From: Gordius sp. MW1
Taxonomy: Eukaryota; Nematomorpha; Gordioida; Gordea; Gordiidae
Direction: 5' to 3'
DNA length: 64,000 bases
Assembly (NCBI GenBank): GCA_964036665.1
Contig: OZ038526.1
Span: forward strand, 37,138,001-37,202,000
Of this stretch, positions 41,161 through 53,279 are shown piece after piece. A program made the position numbers and the translations under genes. The stretch's first letter is position 1, and every line of letters starts with the position of its first letter. The notes beneath the pieces were generated by a model, which saw nothing but the letters and a program-made list of their open reading frames with translations, did no database searches and was not told the DNA's origin.

Positions 41161-42339
41161 ATGTTGGACCGCGTCATTTTAGACTAGCGCTATAAAATGA
41201 GTAAACCGACTTAGTACTATCACAGTTATAAGGGTCCATCGTGAGATACGCTTCTCTAGTGTAAGGTCCCTATTTTTTCTAATTCCCTCTTCCATGATCC
41301 TAAACTTAAGAGAAAATTACTACTGGGTGAGCCTCTTGTTTTTATAGAACCTCCACATGTGCCATATTTTCTGGTTACATTAAACTATCACAGTGATGAA
41401 ACAAATAAAGCATGAGGGGATAGGGGGTACTTTGTACTATTTTAGCAACACTATGGATAAGAAATGTTTATTTGATTTTATAATTATATATTGCCTAACC
41501 TATGGCTTGAATACCTCGCTACTAGTTGTAATGTAGGCATTATTATGACTAGCATACAGTTCGGTTGTAAGTTTTACAATAATAATTTCCCACTTTATTT
41601 AAATTTTGAGTTAAAATAGGGAACAGGGGCACCCGGGATTAATTCTAATTTTTAATCATTTAAAAAATTATTATAAATAATAAATTAAAATTGAAGTGTA
41701 CGTTTAAGCCATAAAATATAAGTTAAAAAATATTAGACAACACATTTTTATAAAAAACAGGGGCTGGCAGGCACTTTAAGGAGATAGGAAAATTAAAAAT
41801 ATAAAGCTTATTGGTTATTTTAAAATAATATGTGTTCTGATTAATAACACTTACAATTATTTTATCGGAAAAGAAACAAGAATAATTTGACGCTGAAAAT
41901 GTAAAAGAGTTTCCCCAATCGGGCTCGAGAATATTTCTGCACCTTAGATTCTACAAAATGATCGAGCTTTTTAAATTATATTTTAAAGTTTCTTTAACTG
42001 TAAAGCAAATAATTTTAATGTTGAATTGCAAAATAATTAAATTTTCAACAAATTATTTATCGAAATATATAGCAATTAAATTATTGTATGCTACGAGATA
42101 ATTTAGATTCTGAATTTATAATTTGTTTAAAAATTACAAGGGCTTAATAACTTTATTTTTTTGGACGGGCATGGCTACGATAGCCCCGGTCTCCCCTATA
42201 CGTCAAGTTTTTTAATATTCGCTGGTCGCCAAAAACAGCGATTTTAGCGTTTTTCAAACGTGAAACTTGTAAACTAACAAGTTATGGCGGTTTGTAATAC
42301 CTCACTAGCGACCCAGCCTCTATTAAGCTCTTGGTCAGC
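41161..42339. other. Non-coding DNA
   Basis: AT-rich, no gene recognised. The first part may be the rest of the 3' LTR of the gypsy relic. Confidence 0.4.
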
Positions 42340-43080
42340 CTTTATACTAGCCTCTTATCCACACCAACAAATTGTCAAAAAAAAATGACAAAAAATTATA
42401 AATCAAGTGATGAGATAAAAGGTTGGTTTTGGGCCTAGGAACGGTTACTAATTTAATACAAGTAAGGCACAATGAAACATGGTTGGTCATTGGCCGGGGA
42501 CCCGTCAGCATTTATTTTTAGCCAAATAATTTATTTTTTGATGGGAAATTATATTTGCAACAGAAGTTCCAAACGGTTTAAAAGCTGCGAGCCAAAAATA
42601 AAAACGGATTTTAGCATCGACCGGGGTCATATGAATTAAGTTTAAAAATCATTTTTATTTGAAAAAAAATATAAAGGTAGAAGCGCAGGTTGACCGCTTG
42701 AGTCAGACAAATTGGGACGAGCCATGAGATTTACAACAGTAAGCAGTATAAATAAATTAAAAAAATTAGCCTCAACCCAGGGTCGGAAAAATTAGATGTA
42801 AGCATAGGTCATCATTAGTTTTTAGGCAATATAGCCAATTTCGCAAGTATCCGACATAAAGCAGTTGCAAAAAAATGATAATGGTAATTAGACGCAGCAC
42901 AAAAATAATAATAGAATTTAAGCTCGACGAGGTAAGAAAAATTAAAGCCAATCAGCGATCAATAGGTAGTCAGTATGCGGGAGCAAAAAGTCTTATCCAG
43001 TAAGCATAAATTATCATTATAATTAACACAAAGTGGATGAGGCGTGACGTGACTGTATATATTTAATCTAAAGCGAGCCC
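42340..43080. repeat. Diverged tandem-like repeat with GGTC/GACC cores
   Basis: Units of very roughly 120-170 bp share the order: a GACCGGGGTC-like core, A-rich stretch, a GGTCATC/GGTCAGCATT part, TTTTAGGCAA, then a (C/T)ATCCG(A/G)(C/T)ATAAA-like part. Similar fragments lie at 51,300-51,810 and 54,870-55,110. Divergence is high, so boundaries and period are uncertain. No coding. Confidence 0.4.
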
Positions 43081-45210
43081 ATAAAAACAAATAAATCATC
43101 ATATCAAAGCAGCTTAATTAATTAGGAATATATGACATTTAACTAGAGCACTAAATAAATCTACGTACTTGATTTTCAACATTTTTTGAAAGGTCGTACC
43201 AAGTGATTAGTTCTTGCTTCGTATACGAGATCAGTTCATTCAAATAAAGTTGAATACTGAAAACACAAGTCGTATTGTATCCCATAACTTGAGGATATCG
43301 ATCACAAAAACATAAATATATATTTTAAATAACCAAAATTGTAATTTTCAAATGACTATAAGTTTTTTTTATGCACATTTATTATTTATTCGATGAATTT
43401 TTGCAGAGAGTTGTTAAAGTAGCTCAAAGATTCTCGCTGGAACTCGAAACTTTAAAAAGTAAAAATAAATTTAATGGATACTTTTTAAAATGAGAAACTT
43501 TGAACTAAAACTAATTCGTATTTGGCCGAAGTACTACTAAAATATCCTGTCCTTTGTTGGTCTTGAAAACCAATAGAATTGTATATAGATCTAATTTTGT
43601 ACATCAAACTTATTAAATACCTTCTAAAGCAACTCGTTAAATTTGGTCCTATACGTTAGAGATGGCTATTTCAATATGAGTTGTGAAAAATCAATTAATT
43701 AATTTTAAAAATTAATGCCTCTTTTAAAATGTTAAGAATTTATGAATAGTAAAGAATGGACAGTTTAACTTCGCGGTGAGGTGAGGGATGGTTAAATATA
43801 GATAGGTATATAACAAATAATATATAAATAAAATTTAGAGCTTTATATCCTTTTAAAAATAGATGAAAATTTCACAAAAAAATACACTGTTCAAGATTGA
43901 TGGTTTTTGAGGGAATTATCTGCCCTAATAAGTACTGTCGATTTTTATATATATTAATTTAATTTTTAACGAAATTGGTTAATAGACATCTGGTCCCCTG
44001 TTTATTTAAAAAATCACTAAATATGTAATTAGATTATTGTGTCTAATATTTAATGTTTTTTTGATTATATTCAGAAAACATACGTCTTGCTGTTAGAAGT
44101 TTTAAGACACAAAAAAGTCAAGATATTAATTAGATTTCAAGATCTCTTATAAGTATATATCAACACGTGTAATATTTCTTGATTTATTGTAAGGTTTAAT
44201 ACCTAATTATTTGTCTGACTGTTTTGAAACGGTTAGTTTGATTCATATATGGGAAGAAATGTGCCTAATTTAAAGTAGTGGAGGGGCAGATTGAATATTT
44301 TTACTGCAGCCTTTTAGAGCTGCTTTTAAAATCGGTAATATTAATAAGCTCAGGAACAAGCTGGCTTATCAAAATCAAAAAATTGTGAAAATAAGACACA
44401 ATTTAAATCAAAACAGCATAATTCATTCTGATTGTTATGCTAGGCCATCTTCAAAGTTTATAGATGAAGATGCAGAAAAATACAAAGAGGTCGGTTGGCG
44501 TTGATAATATGTTTTAAATGACACACATAGCAATATGTTGGTGCCTGTATTAATTAGACAATAAATTGTGGATAACTCAAATCTGTAAAAATTAGATGTT
44601 GATTGTTTTATTTTTAGTGTTTTTATTATTAATATACCCTACATTGGACTCCCTACTAATTTTATTATTAATTCTCTTACTTTTTCAATAATCCATGCTT
44701 GAGGAAAAATATGACATCTTTAGTTTTTTACGACATCAGTTTAAAGTTTAATTGTATGTAACTTATAAAATATTAACATTTAAATGACAAAGTTATGATA
44801 GTTATGACCTGCCTCCATGTCAAAAGTTAAAATATTTATCGTTCGGTCATTTGATAAAGGCCAAATAGTCAGTATTGTTGAACATCGCCAAACCATTTAA
44901 AATTCGAATAAATGCTTTTTATGTTTTATAATAAGAATGGGTTTAAGGGATGATGAGATATTGGTAAAGTAAGCAAAATATATACTTTATTACTTATAGC
45001 AACAATATAATTTCAAAAAATATATAGCTGCTGTACTAGCATTCCTACCCAAATCCCCCCCCCTCCTTGAGCCTTGCAAAATTAAGTCTATCTAGTCTAT
45101 GGTTATATTATAATAGACAGGGAAAAAACTGAAGTTTGGAAGCTATATTATGTAGGCTGTGCGAAGATAATATCGCGTTGAGTTTATTTAAATCATATTT
45201 TATAAGAGAC
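43081..45210. other. Non-coding DNA
   Basis: AT-rich, no conserved frame, repeat end or RNA gene recognised. A C tract lies at about 45,056-45,063. Confidence 0.45.
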
Positions 45211-45890
45211 TAGCTGACCCGGCAAACGTTGTTTTGCTAAAAATACAATTTTCTATAATATAATAAAATTCGAGAAAACTTCAGCCTTGTATGTATGACG
45301 TCATTATTGTATATGTTGCTGCAAATGAAACTGGCCGGGAAATGTCCGATATTTTTAAAACTAAAAGGAATTTTAGGATTCTGAAAAAGTTATTTTACCC
45401 CTGGCCGCCCTGGGCATCTACGGCTTAATTTTCGCGCGAATCGGGCCGGTAGTTTCAGAATTTAGCCCTTACATACATAACATTTTTATTATACTTTTAA
45501 ATATCTTATTCAGCCTTGTATGTATCACATCATTATTGTATATGATGCTATAAATGAAACTGGCCGGGAAATGTCCGATATTTTTAAAACTAAAAGAAAT
45601 TTTAGGATTCTGAAAAAGCTATTTTACCCCTGGCCGCCCTCACCTATGTCTAAAATTTCGCGCGAATCGGGCCGGCAGAGTTTAGCTATTTTAAAACGTA
45701 ATGTCCGATATTTTTAAAACTAAAAGGAATTTTAGGATTCTGAAAAAGCTATTTGGCCCCTGGCCGCCCTGGGCATCTATGGCTAAATTTTGGCGCAAAT
45801 CGGGCTGGTAGTTTCAGAATTTAGCCCTAATCCACATACATACACACATACATACACACATACACTTTACTTTATATATATAGATTAGTT
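45211..45890 (+). repeat. Dispersed repeat with ACCCGGCAAACG start and three tandem units
   Basis: Begins GACTAGCTGACCCGGCAAAC and ends in CATACA and TATATATATAGATTA repeats. Inside are three tandem units (about 45,283, 45,512 and 45,699), each with AATGTCCGATATTTTTAAAA, GGATTCTGAAAAAG and TGGCCGCCC. The repeat at 33.6-35.0 kb has the same start on the opposite strand. The open frame 45,520-45,717 is a product of the repeat. Confidence 0.65.
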
Positions 45891-45944
45891 GCCTTAGTTC
45901 AATTCGAGCAGGGCGCCTCTAGTCAGGCCGCCTCTCCAGGCCCA

Positions 45945-46045
45945 ACCCAAGCCCGATTATTTTATCGAATCCTGCCCGAGCTTGTCCCGATATACGATCG
46001 GGCCGGGTCGGGCTTCGGGCAACCCGTGTAGGGCTCTCTCCCCAT
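45945..46045. repeat. CGGGCCGGGTCGGGC-rich repeat end
   Basis: GCCCGA and GGGTCGGGCTTCGGGC words in about 100 bp, ending GTGTAGGGCTCTCTC. A solitary reiterated-word repeat end. Confidence 0.4.
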
Positions 46046-46499
46046 CTATTCATAATCAAGTAAGTAGTTTTACATTTTATTTAATAATATATCAATTATA
46101 AATGCAATTTAGATGACGTAAAACTGTTTAGAAGGGCTTAGGCAAGACTTTATACTATAAAATATTCAACAGTTTCTTAATTGCGGACTTTTGTTATAAA
46201 GCAGAATTAGCATATGAAGAATACAAACATCAAGTATTAATTGACGCAAAATTGATAAGTAGTCAAGTAAACAAAACTTTTATATCCCATATTATGATAT
46301 AAAATTTCTTATCAGGACACAAATACATTCTCGGAAATTTTAGCATGTTGTTGGCTAAAAAAATTTAGCGATTAAAAAATCACTTAGCATTTAAATTAAA
46401 AACATGCATTTAAAAACGTAACACCTATTTAAGTTAAACAGATTTTGCAAAAACTTGAAAGAAAAACTAGGTATTTTGTATCTTTTGTCAAAGTTTCCA

Positions 46500-46600
46500 G
46501 TGGCGTAGCTAGGCCCCCCCCTACAAGAGCAAAAACCGGGCCCCATGCCCCCCCCCCCAATGAAAAAGGGCTTCTGGGCCCCTTAAGCCTTTTTTTATTT
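46500..46600. repeat. C-rich fragment with GTGGCGTAGCTAGG start
   Basis: GTGGCGTAGCTAGGCCCCCC followed by more C tracts resembles one end of the G/C-tract MITE family, but no inverted partner is visible. Confidence 0.4.
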
Positions 46601-46873
46601 AAATAAGAAACAATATGAAGATTATAATTATTTGTTTTTGAAAAAAGCTTTGAATTATAATATTACAAATAAAGATGGAGTATAAGACAATAAAAGTGAA
46701 AATTGTATAAAATTTTTGAGTTGACATAAATCCATAATTTAATATAAATTTTTTAATTAAAATCCGAGTTTTTTATCAAGAATTTCCGCTTTGTTTTTAT
46801 AATTAATTTGCAATGAAAAAAAGTAGCAAGCAATTAAAGCGTAACGTTTTTAAAGCCTTTACTTTAATATCAA

Positions 46874-47390
46874 TTGTTCAACTTATCCTCTTATAAATCA
46901 AGTTTTTTTATCCCACATATGTTAATCTCTAAACCCCTATGCCCGACTTGTAAGCGACGAACATGCCTTGATAAACACAATTGTTTTTGGATTCATGGCC
47001 CTGTGTCTTCAAGATGCCCTTCTTCTGGCAAATTACCTCCAACCTGCTTACCAATTCCACCCCTGGCTTCTAACTTTGAAGAGGCTCCCCTATTGCCAAT
47101 CCCTAGCGCTGTCATCTTCCCACCCTTACAATGTTCCCCACTAATTAATCAACCGCCTGACTTATCTTGGAGCAATTCCAAAACCCTTTCCACAGGAATT
47201 CTCAATTAACCAAACTGCCAAGCACATCTCAAATAAAATCCATAATTTCAACCCAAAAAGTGCCCTTTGAGCTTTTAATGATAACAACTCAATTGCCCCT
47301 TGTTGCCCTGACTCTTATGGGGAGCTTAATCAAAAACACCCACCAGCATCCTCAGCTAGTAAATACCCCACATCTCCATCATCAATAGTG
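46874..47390 (+). pseudogene. N-terminal part of the LINE-like element
   Basis: Two open pieces (46,874-47,209 and 47,167-47,388) in different frames. The first begins with LCPTCKRRTCLDKHNC, a Cys/His cluster that could be a zinc finger, and becomes Pro/Leu/Ser-rich. Its join to the RT is broken. Function is not assignable beyond a possible nucleic-acid-binding part. Confidence 0.45.
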
Positions 47391-48630
47391 CTTGAGTCTT
47401 CAGACATCCGTGAAGCCCTTAACTCCTTTCCTTTGGACTCCGCAGCTGGACTTGACGGATGGCGCCCAGTATATCTATAAGAATTACTCAATTTAAATAA
47501 TTTAAATACTAAACCTCTTTTAAATTCTATTACTTCTTTTTGTAATATCATCGTTAATGGAATATTTTCTCATTAAATCATCCCTATTTTATTCGGTGCA
47601 AAACCAATCGCCATCAAAAAACCGGATAACTCAGTTAGACCCATTGCTATTGGAAGCCTTTTTGCCGTATTATATCTAAGATACTCTGCAAACTCATAAA
47701 ACCCTCCATGTCCGCTAAGCTCTGCCCTCATCATCTCGGCTTCGGAATTAAAGGCGGCTGAGAGGCAGCCAGCCATGCTGGCGGATCACACTTCAAAATA
47801 TTCCTACCGAGTCCTGCTTGTTAAATTAAATTTCGCCAATGCTTTTGACAGTATTCGAAGAGAAACCCTTATTAACACTTTTTAGCTTAATTTCCACAAT
47901 TTTTAAATTAAATTTTATTAAGCTATGGTTCTACAACCAAGCTTCAATTCATCGAATGCGTCATTGATTCGTCCGAAGGCATCCAACAAGGAGATCCCTT
48001 AGGCCCTCCTTTGTTTTGTTTGGCCATTCACAATTTAGTCGAGGCTATATCATCTCAGTGTACCTTCGATTTAAATGTTTGGTACCTCGACGACGCCACC
48101 CTATGTGGCCGCCCGGAGGCGATTAGTAAAGCTATAGAAATTATCAACAATTTTGAACCCACTCTAAATCTTAAATAAAACACGAAAAAATGTGAAATCT
48201 ATCAGGCCCCTAACACTATTGACTTTCCCTTTTTTAAAACTTTTTTAGTTTTAGATAGAGAAAACATATCCCTTTTGGGATCACCCATTGGCGGTGAAAA
48301 ATCTCTTTTAAATTTTCTTCATAAAAACCTCGAAATTTTAAAATCTAAAACGGAACTATTAAAATGCTTGCCTGCACATCATTCTTTTTACATAATCAAA
48401 AACTATTTTAACATTTCAAAGATTAATCATTGTTTTCGCTCATCTGGTGCATTTTTACACCCAGAAGTTTTAAAGTCGTACGAAGGCTTTTTAAAAACTT
48501 TATTAGAAAAAGTTTTAAATTTAAATTTTAACATGGGTTCAGGAATCCCTCCCAACCAAATCTGGTGGACTAGGAATTTGTCCTCCCGGCAGCATATCGC
48601 TAGCTGCTTTTATTTCCTCTTTTAAGTCGG
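47390..48630 (+). pseudogene. Reverse transcriptase of the LINE-like element
   Basis: Pieces in several frames give the RT order: LNSFPLDSAAGLDGWRP (about 47,425), ILFGAKPIAIKKPDNSVRPI (about 47,590), KLNFANAFDSIRRETL with the first catalytic aspartate (about 47,828). Then follows GIQQGDPLGPPLFCLA (47,978-48,025) and NVWYLDDATLCG with the active-site YLDD at 48,083-48,094. A stop lies at 48,175. The piece 48,275-48,625 is the thumb-like part. The enzyme would prime on nicked target DNA. Confidence 0.8.
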
Positions 48631-49500
48631 TCCAAAACTTAATTTTTAATCTAACAACACATGATTCCGACCCTCTGCTAACTCAAGCCTTAGAGCTTTG
48701 GAATTTGAATGTCACACCCGAGACCGTTCAACTTCAAAGTACGAGACAAAAGGATTGGGATTCTGGACTCGTATCGCGCTCCGTTGATTACCTTTTATCG
48801 AGCAGCGATGATAGCCATCATTACAACCTTAGGTCCCTGGCTTTTCATTGTTCCGGTCACGAGTGGCTTGAAGCCTATCCCAGCAAACGTTTGGGAATGC
48901 TGCTTGAAGACTTTGAGCTATCATATTCCATAGCTTTAAGGTTGGGGATCAGTTACAGCAGAGAATTCAATTGTCGAAACTGTCTTTCCAATGTAGACGA
49001 ATATGCTAGGCACCCTCTACATTGCCTAGCAAACAAAAATAAATATGTTAGGCACACTAAAGCCAATTTATTAATTCAAGCTGCCCTCAAAAAGGCAAAA
49101 ATCCCCTTAATTCTTGAGCCGTCAGATCCTCTCGAGGGTAGGATGCTCCCTGACGGCTCTTCTCTAGTCCCCTGGCAAAATAGCCTATCCCTCAAAGGGA
49201 TTTTACTTGTATTGACCTATTTGCCCCTTCCCATTTTAATTACGACCCTATCGCTACAGCAGAAGGGCGAAAAACTACAAAGTACTCTGCCCTTTTGGCA
49301 TCCAATATTTTTATCCCTGTCGTTGCCTCGTGCTCCGGCTCCTTCGGTAAACAGGCAATGAGTTTTTTAAAGAAATCGGAAAACGCTCACCGAAATCTAA
49401 AATTTCTGCATCCTTTTTACTCAGGCAACAACTAGGGATTCTTATTGTACGATACAACTTTAAATCCTTCGCCGACTCATGGCCCGTTTTAGAAGATAAT
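48631..49500 (+). pseudogene. C-terminal Cys/His and endonuclease-like segment
   Basis: The open piece 48,705-49,361 (218 codons) contains C-R-N-C (near 48,970), then H and C in ARHPLHCLANK, a Cys-Cys-His-Cys arrangement. RHTKANLLIQAALKKAKIP and a LPDGSSLVPWQ block follow near 49,150. In the family this block is followed by further conserved acidic residues, but a frameshift at about 49,195 moves them to another frame, where SNIFIPVVASCSGSF is found near 49,297. The nuclease function is inferred from family layout. Confidence 0.65.
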
Positions 49501-49580
49501 GATATAGATCTTTGTATTTAACCAAAATTTCTTTCTTTATTTATATATTTCGCTTATTTATGTAACCTTGTTTCGTGAAA

Positions 49581-49608
49581 ATAAACTTTTTAACCAAAAA
49601 AAAAATCA
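49581..49608 (+). terminator. Polyadenylation signal and poly(A) tail of LINE-like element
   Basis: AATAAACTTTTTAACC is followed by a run of ten A. This marks the 3' end of a reverse-transcribed RNA. Confidence 0.65.
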
Positions 49609-49797
49609 AATAGGTATTAATCTTTTTTAAAATTAGGTTTATATAAATATAATATTAGGTGAAAAATGCAGTCCTGAATGTCTGTACTTACTGTTCGTGC
49701 TTTCATTCATTTATTCAAATTCAAATATATAATAATACAAAAGGAGTCTGACTCACTGCCTTCTCATTCTGATATAAATGACAGTTGTAGCTCTTAA
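49609..49797. other. Non-coding spacer
   Basis: AT-rich, nothing recognised. Confidence 0.45.
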
Positions 49798-50113
49798 TCT
49801 TCAAACATGGGCGTACGCAGGGGGGGGGCAGGGGGGGGGGCGGCTGCCCCCCCCCCCCTAATTTTAAAAATAAGATTTTTTCAATACAAAAACCCTCAAG
49901 AATAAAAAAAAATTTGTTTTGCCCCCCCCCTAATTTTGCTCTGCCCCACCCTCATTAGGCTCTGCCCCACCCTAATGTGGCTCCCCCCCTCCAAATAGTC
50001 GAGACCTTTTTTTTTTTTTTTTTTTTTTTTTGCTCTCAGGAAAATTTTAGAAAAATTTTTTTTTTAATCTGCCCCCCTCTAATTCAAAACCTGTGTACGC
50101 CCATGTCTTCAAA
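49798..50113. mobile_element. G/C-tract MITE with perfect 8-bp TSD
   Basis: Element 49,806-50,105 (300 bp). It starts CATGGGCGTACGCAGGGG and ends CTGTGTACGCCCATG, one mismatch in the inverted ends. TCTTCAAA lies at 49,798-49,805 and 50,106-50,113, a perfect 8-bp duplication that places the family with hAT-like elements. The body has G and C tracts up to about a dozen bases and a 20-plus T run. Non-coding. Confidence 0.9.
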
Positions 50114-50765
50114 TAAGATTAAATAATTTCAAAACCATCAATTCGGCTACACTGAAGGTCTTACTAACTTAATTGAAAATAGCATTCTTGAATTATTAAA
50201 TTCAAATCATAAAAGCATGGCTAATATTTTCAAACAAATAAATTGGCTTTCAGACAACATTAAATTTAATAGCAAAAGTTATATTGAAAATGATAAACAC
50301 CCTGATCCAGATTTAAAAAATTCTATCTTTTCAAGTAAATATTATATCAGATATCAATATTATAATGTACACTTTTCAAATATTAAAAGCATATTATTTT
50401 AACTCTTATCAGTAAAATAAATTAGTTTGGGTTTCTGAACAATTGGTTATAATTTTATTTACATCAACTTAATGAGTGCAATGCCCAAAATTTTCCTCTA
50501 TATGATTAATTGGCTATTAACAATTTTTTTTCAACCTTACAAATCATTTATACAAAAATTTATTATACCATGTTAAATTTTCTATTGTTTCAACTACATT
50601 ACTTTGTTTTTTTTATGAATAAATTTTATTTATTTTATTCCCTATAAACATGAGGGTCCGAGACATACCAGTGTGATGTTATTAGAAAAAATACACAAAG
50701 TAGTAAGCGGAATTTTAAGTTTGTCCAAAGTTTATGAGGGAAAAAATTTTGAATTGCGTTTGATC
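50114..50765. other. Non-coding DNA
   Basis: A Lys/Asn/Ile/Tyr-rich frame at 50,217-50,402 is typical of chance frames in AT-rich DNA. Nothing else is recognised. Confidence 0.45.
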
Positions 50766-50905
50766 CATGGGTGTATCCAGGTTTTGGATTGGGGGGGGGG
50801 GGGGGGAATGTTTTAAGTTGAATTGGGGGGGGGGGGCAAAACACAAATTTTTAAGGGTTTTTCTATCGTACATTTTTTTGTCCCCCCTCCCTACCTACGC
50901 CCATG
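50766..50905. mobile_element. G/C-tract MITE, decayed copy
   Basis: CATGGGTGTATCCAGG at the left and CTACGCCCATG at the right are degenerate versions of the family ends. Two G tracts (about 15 and 13 bases) and a C-rich part lie between. Flanks do not match convincingly. Confidence 0.6.
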
Positions 50906-53279
50906 CTTTGGCCCCGCTCAGCTCCACCCCCCTCCCCAAGGCAAAAAGATTAGCTACGCCACTGAAAATTTCTCAGCCTCTTGACCCTGTCATCCGTAAG
51001 AAGTCCCGCCCTTTAAATGTCGTTACGCAGCAGTGATGTTTGCGTTAAGCCTTAACTATTGGATATGCTCTACCTCGTTTGGCAGCAGTTAATTTTCATG
51101 CAATATAATCAAAGGTGGACCCCTCTTCTTAAAAAACTAGTTTATTTAGCGGTCCGTCAAGCCTTATTTGTGCCCACAAATCCCGCGTTGTTGTTGTTTA
51201 GCCTAAACCCCAAGCGTTTCTACACTTCGGAATGAAGGTTCATTTGCCGAGCAATTTAAATTTAAATAAGAGAGAAAAAATGGACCCTATATTGAGGGTA
51301 GTGGCTTGGCTATGTCATGCTGATACTTAAAAAAAGGTTAAAAAATCAGCCTTTTGCATAACTATAGATTTGTGACCAATGATTTGCCTATGGTTTTAGC
51401 CTAAATTGTAGGCAGAATTGTACTTTGATCATATAGGCAAAAAAGATTTTAGCTTCAGGTCTAGGTCCAACAAGCTATTAATAACTGGAAATCCCATTAA
51501 ATCTTATGTCCTCAAGCCGTGAAAATCATTAAACAGCAGTCTTTCATTAGGCAAAATATAGTCAGGTTTAATTTTCCATTTAAAATAAACAAGTTGGAGA
51601 AGTTGCAAAAAATTTCAGTAAGGATTTTGATCTCGAGCCGGTGTTAGAATTCCCACATTAACGGTCAATAAGCATTTTTGCGTATATGTATAGCCAGATT
51701 TCAAATTATAAACCAACCACATGGATAATCTAAAAAACGGTTGGGATTCAAATCGGTCTAGGGCGGGAGAAAAATTAAGATAAACCAGCTGTCATCATTT
51801 ATTTTTTATTTGGAGACAAAATTTTGTTTCCAAAATTGAAGTTTTCCATTGTAAAGCAAGTGTATAGGTTGGGACACGACGTAACATTTTTCATCGAAAT
51901 TTAGCCCGTGAATTTAGCACTTAAAATAGTCTCCATTTAATATTTGAAATTTGACCGAAAAACTTAAAAGCATTTAACAATTTTATTTAATTATTGCATA
52001 TTGACAATGGGATATATTTTACCGTGATAATATAATAAGTAACCAAATGATAAATTTGGATATAATAATGTACCCCAGGAATAGAGCTGTTAAAATTACT
52101 TTTCCACAGTTACTTTCAAAAAAATGTATTAATTACAGTTAGAGTTGCTTTTTTTCAAAAGTGACTGAATACAGTTCCAGTTACTTCACTGATGTTACTC
52201 GGGTACATTAAAAAACAATATTTTTTTAATATAATCTATTCACATCATATTAGTAGAAAAATCACAAGGATGGCGATTTGACACCAATAAAACGTTATAT
52301 TCTATATTGTCGTCTATTGGTTCTTATGCTTTATTATAAAAAATGTAATAAATACATAATGAAATTAATAAAATGATACAAGAACAAAAATATATCTAAA
52401 ATGTCTAAAAGGTATCCATTCCTTCGTCATCTTTAAGAATGGGCATTGAGTCAATCAAGGAATAAAAATTGGATTTAGCTATCGCAATGACGATTGAGCT
52501 AGCGGGTATTGGAGGAATTTTAATAATTATAATAAATTGATGGGAACTAGATTTAATTAAAATTATAATAGTAGGATGGTTTCTTATAATACCAGAAAAG
52601 GGGTATCAGTGGGTAGAATCTCGAAATATAGAGTCTATAATGAAACCTGTAGATTGAATTTGTCGCTCGATTGAACAGTCTTACCGTACCATGGCGCTGA
52701 CTAGACGTTGCCATGATTACCAGACACCTATTATAGCTTTAATTTGACGAGTTTCTGCCCTCGATTATTTTTGGTACTCGTCTGCCAATAACAAAAAACT
52801 CGGGTCGACGCTAGGTTTATTAATTTTATATTTGATTCGAGAGCTTGTATTTTTCTAATTTCCGTAAAACAATTTAGCCCAATAAAAAATTTTCCACGCA
52901 TTTATAAATGCTCCTGAATTAGATGCTGCGGCAGTGGCGTAGTAGAAAAATCTGACGTGAAGGTGGTGGCACATTATGGGTATTAACACTATATATCATG
53001 ACTGTTGATAATGACCCCATATTGAGTTGGGATTGGTTAAAGGTCATAAGTCCAAACGTAAAAAGGTTCGGTCTTTATAAAAATGTAACCCAAATATCTG
53101 ATTGTTATAGTTAAAAATCCGTTGACCTTAATATAATATGAATACATAAAATTCAAAATGCGTCAAATAAAATGATTGATAAACTATTCTGATAAAGCAT
53201 CATCGAGAGGATCTTTTAAAATTGGCTAAGAATCCACGAACGATTTAAAATTGTACTTGGCTATAAGAATACCAAGTCT
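50906..53279. other. Non-coding DNA with diverged repeats
   Basis: No conserved frame. At 51,300-51,810 there are fragments similar to the diverged repeat of 42,340-43,080 (GGTCTAGG, ACGGTCAATAAGCATT, TATAAACCAACCAC). At 52,085-52,205 words such as ACAGTTACTT and AGTTACTTTC recur, resembling another reiterated-word repeat end. Confidence 0.4.

Larger units (their letters stand above)
46874..49608 (+). mobile_element. LINE-like element with C-terminal endonuclease-like segment
   Basis: An N-terminal Cys-containing part, reverse transcriptase with GDPLG and YLDD, a C-terminal Cys/His segment and a PDG...W segment follow one another to a 3' end with AATAAA (49,581) and a short poly(A) (about 49,599-49,608). 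The protein type is widespread in invertebrates; the C-terminal Cys-Cys-His-Cys pattern followed by PDG resembles the restriction-like endonucleases of R2-type non-LTR elements. Several stops and frameshifts make it inactive. A truncated relative lies at 9,492-9,760. No target duplication was found. Confidence 0.7.

Noticed and set aside
50635..51036. Open frames on both strands rich in Gly or Pro
   Set aside because: They are produced by the poly-G/poly-C tracts of the MITE at 50,766.
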